Shown piece after piece: positions 61,671 through 64,000 of a stretch of 64,000 nucleotides of DNA (positions are counted from its first letter, which is position 1; every line of letters starts with the position of its first letter). Both the position numbers and the translations under genes were made by a program. The notes under the pieces were generated by a model that made no database searches, was not told the origin of the DNA, and saw nothing but the letters and a program-made list of their open reading frames with translations. Source of the stretch: Dactylosporangium vinaceum (GTDB lineage Bacteria; Actinomycetota; Actinomycetes; Mycobacteriales; Micromonosporaceae); NCBI RefSeq assembly GCF_019904175.1, contig NZ_CP061913.1:11222001-11286000 (forward strand), in the 5' to 3' direction.

Positions 61671-62366
61671 ATGGCGCACAGTAGTGGCGTGCGCCCCTCC
61701 AAGAACGGCAAAGCCGTCCTCATCGCTCTCGCGCTCGCCACGGTGCTCACCGGCGCCGGCAGCTGCGACGTCTCCTCCACCCCCGGCGCGGCCGAGGGTT
61801 CCACCGGCACCGGCTCCAATACGGGGACCGGCGGCGGGAGTGGCGCCGGGAAAGCGTCGCTGGACACGTTGACCGTAGCGGCGGCCAGCTCGATGTCCGG
61901 GTACAGCCGCGAGAAATTCACGCATTGGATCAGCCAGGGGAACGGCTGCGACACTCGTGACGTCGTATTGAAGCGCGACGGCAAGAACGTCAAGGCCACC
62001 GCCGACTGCAAGATCACCGCCGGCGCCTGGCACAGCCCCTACGACGACAAGGACCTGACCGACCCGCAGGCCCTGGACATCGACCACATGGTGCCGCTCG
62101 CGGCCGCGTGGCGCTCCGGCGCCGGGAAGTGGACCGATGACCAGCGCAAGGACTTCGCCAACGACCTGACCCGGCCCCAGCTGTTCGCGGTGAGTCTCCA
62201 GTCGAACCGATCCAAGGGCGACCAGGACCCGTCGACGTGGAAGCCGCCGAACCACGCGTTCTGGTGCACGTACGCGACGGATTGGGTAACAGTGAAGGCC
62301 TACTACAAGTTGTCCGTGACCCAGGCCGAGAAGACGGCGCTCGCGGACATGCTGGCGACCTGCTGA
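61671..62366 (+). CDS. Secreted HNH-family nuclease (DUF1524-like)
   Basis: 231 residues from the ATG at 61671; the GTG at 61689 is an alternative and would still leave the signal KNGKAVLIALALATVLTGAGSC, a lipoprotein-like signal with Cys. After a Gly/Thr-rich linker comes the nuclease domain with DIDHMVPLAAAWRSGAGKW (the His-Asp part of the HNH motif), then QLFAVSLQSNRSKGDQDPST and WCTYATDWVTVKAYY. Such secreted actinomycete nucleases belong to the GmrSD C-terminal/DUF1524 type. Probable extracellular DNA degradation. Confidence 0.85.
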   Translation: MAHSSGVRPSKNGKAVLIALALATVLTGAGSCDVSSTPGAAEGSTGTGSNTGTGGGSGAGKASLDTLTVAAASSMSGYSREKFTHWISQGNGCDTRDVVLKRDGKNVKATADCKITAGAWHSPYDDKDLTDPQALDIDHMVPLAAAWRSGAGKWTDDQRKDFANDLTRPQLFAVSLQSNRSKGDQDPSTWKPPNHAFWCTYATDWVTVKAYYKLSVTQAEKTALADMLATC

Positions 62367-62386
62367 TGCGCTTTTGGAGGAACCGG

Positions 62387-62764
62387 ATGCCGGAGACGAC
62401 GGAAACACCCGCTACTGCGACTCCGGTTCCTCCCCCTGCGCCGGCCGCCTCGGACCCCGCTCCGGCGGCCCCTGCTCCGGCGGCCCCTGCTCCCGCGACC
62501 CCGGCCGCGGCGGACGCCCCCTTGCGGACCGACATCGTGGCCGGCCCGGGCGGGGTCATGACCGACGAGGTGGGTGTCGTCACCGGAGAGTTGACCCTGG
62601 AGTCCTCGGTGGGTGCCGACGGGTCCTTCGTCGTCAAGGTCCAATACAAAGACGCTGATGAGTGGTACCACGTGACGGGCGCGAAGGGCACCCTGAAGGA
62701 TCCGGCCGACCTGGCCGCCGTGCACGCGGTAGTGGTCGGCGTGCTGAACCGGCCCGAGGGCTAA
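62387..62764 (+). CDS. Small acidic Pro/Ala-rich protein with compact C-terminal domain
   Basis: 125 residues from the ATG at 62387, chosen for the GGAGG six bases upstream. The N-terminal 50 residues are Pro/Ala/Thr low complexity; the rest (GELTLESSVGADGSFVVKVQ, EWYHVTGAKGTLKDPADLAA) looks like a small beta-rich domain. No signal peptide. Unknown family. The TAA overlaps the recR stop on the other strand (CTAA). Confidence 0.7.
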   Translation: MPETTETPATATPVPPPAPAASDPAPAAPAPAAPAPATPAAADAPLRTDIVAGPGGVMTDEVGVVTGELTLESSVGADGSFVVKVQYKDADEWYHVTGAKGTLKDPADLAAVHAVVVGVLNRPEG

Positions 62765-63354
62765 ACCGCCCGGCGGCCCTCGAAGGCGCGCCCCAGCGTG
62801 ATCTCGTCGGCGTATTCGAGGTCACCGCCGACGGGTAGGCCGCTGGCCAGCCGGGTCACGTTCAGGCCCATGGGCTTGACGAGCAGGGCGAGGTACGTGG
62901 CCGTGGCCTCGCCCTCGGTGTTGGGGTCGGTCGCGAGGATGAGCTCCTTGCACGTCCCCTCGGCCAGCCGGGTCATCAGCTCGCGGATCCGCAGGCTGTC
63001 GGGGCCGATGCCCTCGAGCGGGTTGATCGCGCCGCCGAGCACGTGATAGCGCCCGCGGAACTCCCCCGTGCGCTCGATCGCCACGACGTCCTTCGGCTCC
63101 TCGACGACGCAGAACACGTCGTCGCTGCGGCGCGGGTCGCGGCAGATCCGGCAGAGCTCGGCCTCGGCCACGTTGAAGCAGCGGGTGCAGAACCGGACGA
63201 GTTCCTTCACCCGCTGGAGGGCCTGCGCGAGCCGCTTGACGTCCGCAGGGTCGGCCGAGAGCACGTGGAACGCGATGCGCTGCGCGCTCTTCGGCCCGAC
63301 CCCGGGCAGGCGCCCAAGCTCGTCGATCAGGTCTTGAATGGCGCCTTCGTACAT
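62761..63354 (-). CDS. recR: Recombination mediator RecR
   Basis: 197 residues. Helix-hairpin-helix at the N terminus (IQDLIDELGRLPGVGPKSAQ), zinc-binding Cys56, Cys59, Cys68 and Cys71, Toprim domain with CVVEEPKDVVAIERTGEFRG, and the Walker-B-like C-terminal TRLASGLPVGGDLEYAD. It acts with RecO (and RecF) to load RecA onto gaps. It directly follows ebfC without spacing. Confidence 0.97.
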   Translation of the reverse strand: MYEGAIQDLIDELGRLPGVGPKSAQRIAFHVLSADPADVKRLAQALQRVKELVRFCTRCFNVAEAELCRICRDPRRSDDVFCVVEEPKDVVAIERTGEFRGRYHVLGGAINPLEGIGPDSLRIRELMTRLAEGTCKELILATDPNTEGEATATYLALLVKPMGLNVTRLASGLPVGGDLEYADEITLGRAFEGRRAV

Positions 63355-63696
63355 TTAGAAACCGGGCAGCCCGAGGCCGCCGCCCAGACCTCCGAGGCCG
63401 GCGGTCAGCGGGCCCATCTTCTCCTCGGTCAGCTCGCGCGCCGCCTGTGCGGCGTTGTGCAGCGCCGCGACGATCAGGTCTTCGAGCGTCTCGACGTCGT
63501 CCGCGTCGACCGCCTTGGGGTCGATCTTGATGGACACGACCTCGCCGCTGCCCTTGACCGTGGCGGTGACGAGCCCACCGCCGGCCGTCCCGGTGAGCTC
63601 GGCCTCGGCCAGCTCCGCCTGCGCGGCGACCATCTGCTGCTGCATCTTCTGCGCCTGCTTCATCATCTGCTGCAGGTTGGGCTGTCCACCGGGCCG
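63355..63696 (-). CDS. ebfC: YbaB/EbfC nucleoid-associated protein
   Basis: 113 residues from the GTG at 63696, chosen because AAGGAG lies at ideal distance and the family N terminus PGGQPNLQQMMKQAQKMQQ follows; a GTG at 63735 would add 13 residues but has its purine box touching the codon. LTGTAGGGLVTATVKGSGEV is the DNA-binding tweezer core. It binds DNA and is usually co-transcribed with recR and often dnaX. A Gly-rich C terminus ends GLGGGLGLPGF. Confidence 0.95.
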   Translation of the reverse strand, partial: RPGGQPNLQQMMKQAQKMQQQMVAAQAELAEAELTGTAGGGLVTATVKGSGEVVSIKIDPKAVDADDVETLEDLIVAALHNAAQAARELTEEKMGPLTAGLGGLGGGLGLPGF

Positions 63697-64000
63697 CACA
63701 GGGCGCTCCTTCGATTCGTGGTGAGCGGTCGTCACACCTCGGACCAGCTTAGGCCCTGCCCCGGCGCGCAGCCCGCCGCGCCGCCCCGGCGGCGGGGATC
63801 GCTGCGGCGTCCGGTCGATGTCCGGCCACGGGTCGTCCGTCAGGGTCTGCCGGTCAGGGTCTATTCGGTAGGGGCTTGTCGTTCAGAGCTCGTCAGCCGG
63901 TCGAGACCACGGAAATTCCATTTGCGCCGATCGGTCCGGCTCCGCGACGCTAGGGTGGCGTTCACCAGTACGAACCACCCTGAGTGACAGCAGTCGCACG
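63697..64000. other. Non-coding region upstream of ebfC
   Basis: About 300 bp at the window edge with no supported gene. The minus strand is open in the ebfC frame for about 50 codons above 63696 but has no convincing start. A minus-strand -10-like TAGCGT (63952-63947) could drive ebfC-recR with a long leader. I looked for the signal-recognition RNA that often lies near dnaX and saw no match to its conserved loop. Confidence 0.5.

Noticed and set aside
63697..64000. Signal-recognition-particle RNA near recR/ebfC
   Set aside because: The conserved SRP loop sequence is not found on either strand.

Overview
The window is chromosomal DNA from a high-GC actinomycete, most probably an Actinoplanes-like member of the Micromonosporaceae. 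The evidence is the very high GC, frequent GTG starts, GTGA/ATGA start-stop overlaps, secreted cellulase and chitinase genes, a futalosine-type menaquinone pathway, the SepH cell-division gene, and several families typical of this group (DUF2637, ARB-07466-like secreted proteins, a DUF6401-like pair). Taxonomy is inferred, not measured. I see no transposase, integrase, prophage, CRISPR array, rRNA, tRNA or biosynthetic megasynthase.

Layout. 0-5.5 kb, minus strand: two coiled-coil proteins, a MASE1 histidine kinase with a single-domain response regulator, and a ribbon-helix-helix/DUF2637 gene pair behind a likely autoregulatory operator of three GCTAGC boxes. 5.5-15.4 kb: secreted and lipoprotein genes, ilvE, and a lipoprotein-plus-MFS pair that looks like the mycobacterial lprG/P55 operon. 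15.4-24.9 kb: a GH9 cellulase with a CebR-like operator, a GH3 hexosaminidase, an orphan MsiK-type sugar ABC ATPase, and an acyl-CoA dehydrogenase. 24.9-34.8 kb: a nitroreductase, the coupled pdxH-MFS-epimerase operon, then citrate synthase, serC, sepH, an aldo/keto reductase and thpR. 34.9-39.5 kb: menaquinone genes mqnB and mqnD, separated by a 1.3-kb repeat island. 39.5-47 kb: DUF3027, VOC, DUF2530, MarR/MFS and MFS/TetR modules, with a second repeat island. 47-54.6 kb: an XPB-type helicase with its usual large neighbour, a GH18 chitinase with a clear promoter and operator, a HAD phosphatase and a cold-shock-domain protein. 54.6-56.4 kb: a third repeat island with about 21 perfect copies of a 15-bp unit. 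56.4-64 kb: amino-acid and replication genes asd-lysC, leuA (with a leader-peptide attenuator), an HNH nuclease, recR and ebfC. From memory, much of 28-54 kb has the gene content of the M. tuberculosis Rv0861c-Rv0889c neighbourhood, and 56-64 kb resembles its asd-ask-leuA-recR-ybaB region, so this is core chromosome rather than an accessory island.

Functional themes. Extracellular polysaccharide use is represented by GH9, GH18, GH3 and an MsiK ATPase, with two candidate sugar-responsive operators. Aspartate-family and leucine biosynthesis genes lie together. Menaquinone is made through futalosine. Several transporter/regulator pairs carry recognisable operators.

The most unusual content is non-coding: three GC-rich, strand-asymmetric repeat islands (35.7-37.0, 44.1-44.9 and 54.6-56.4 kb) that keep most reading frames open without looking like genes; a leuA leader with three rare CTT codons and competing hairpins; a 53-bp dispersed repeat at 12.7 and 19.7 kb; and convergent gene pairs that share stop-codon bases.
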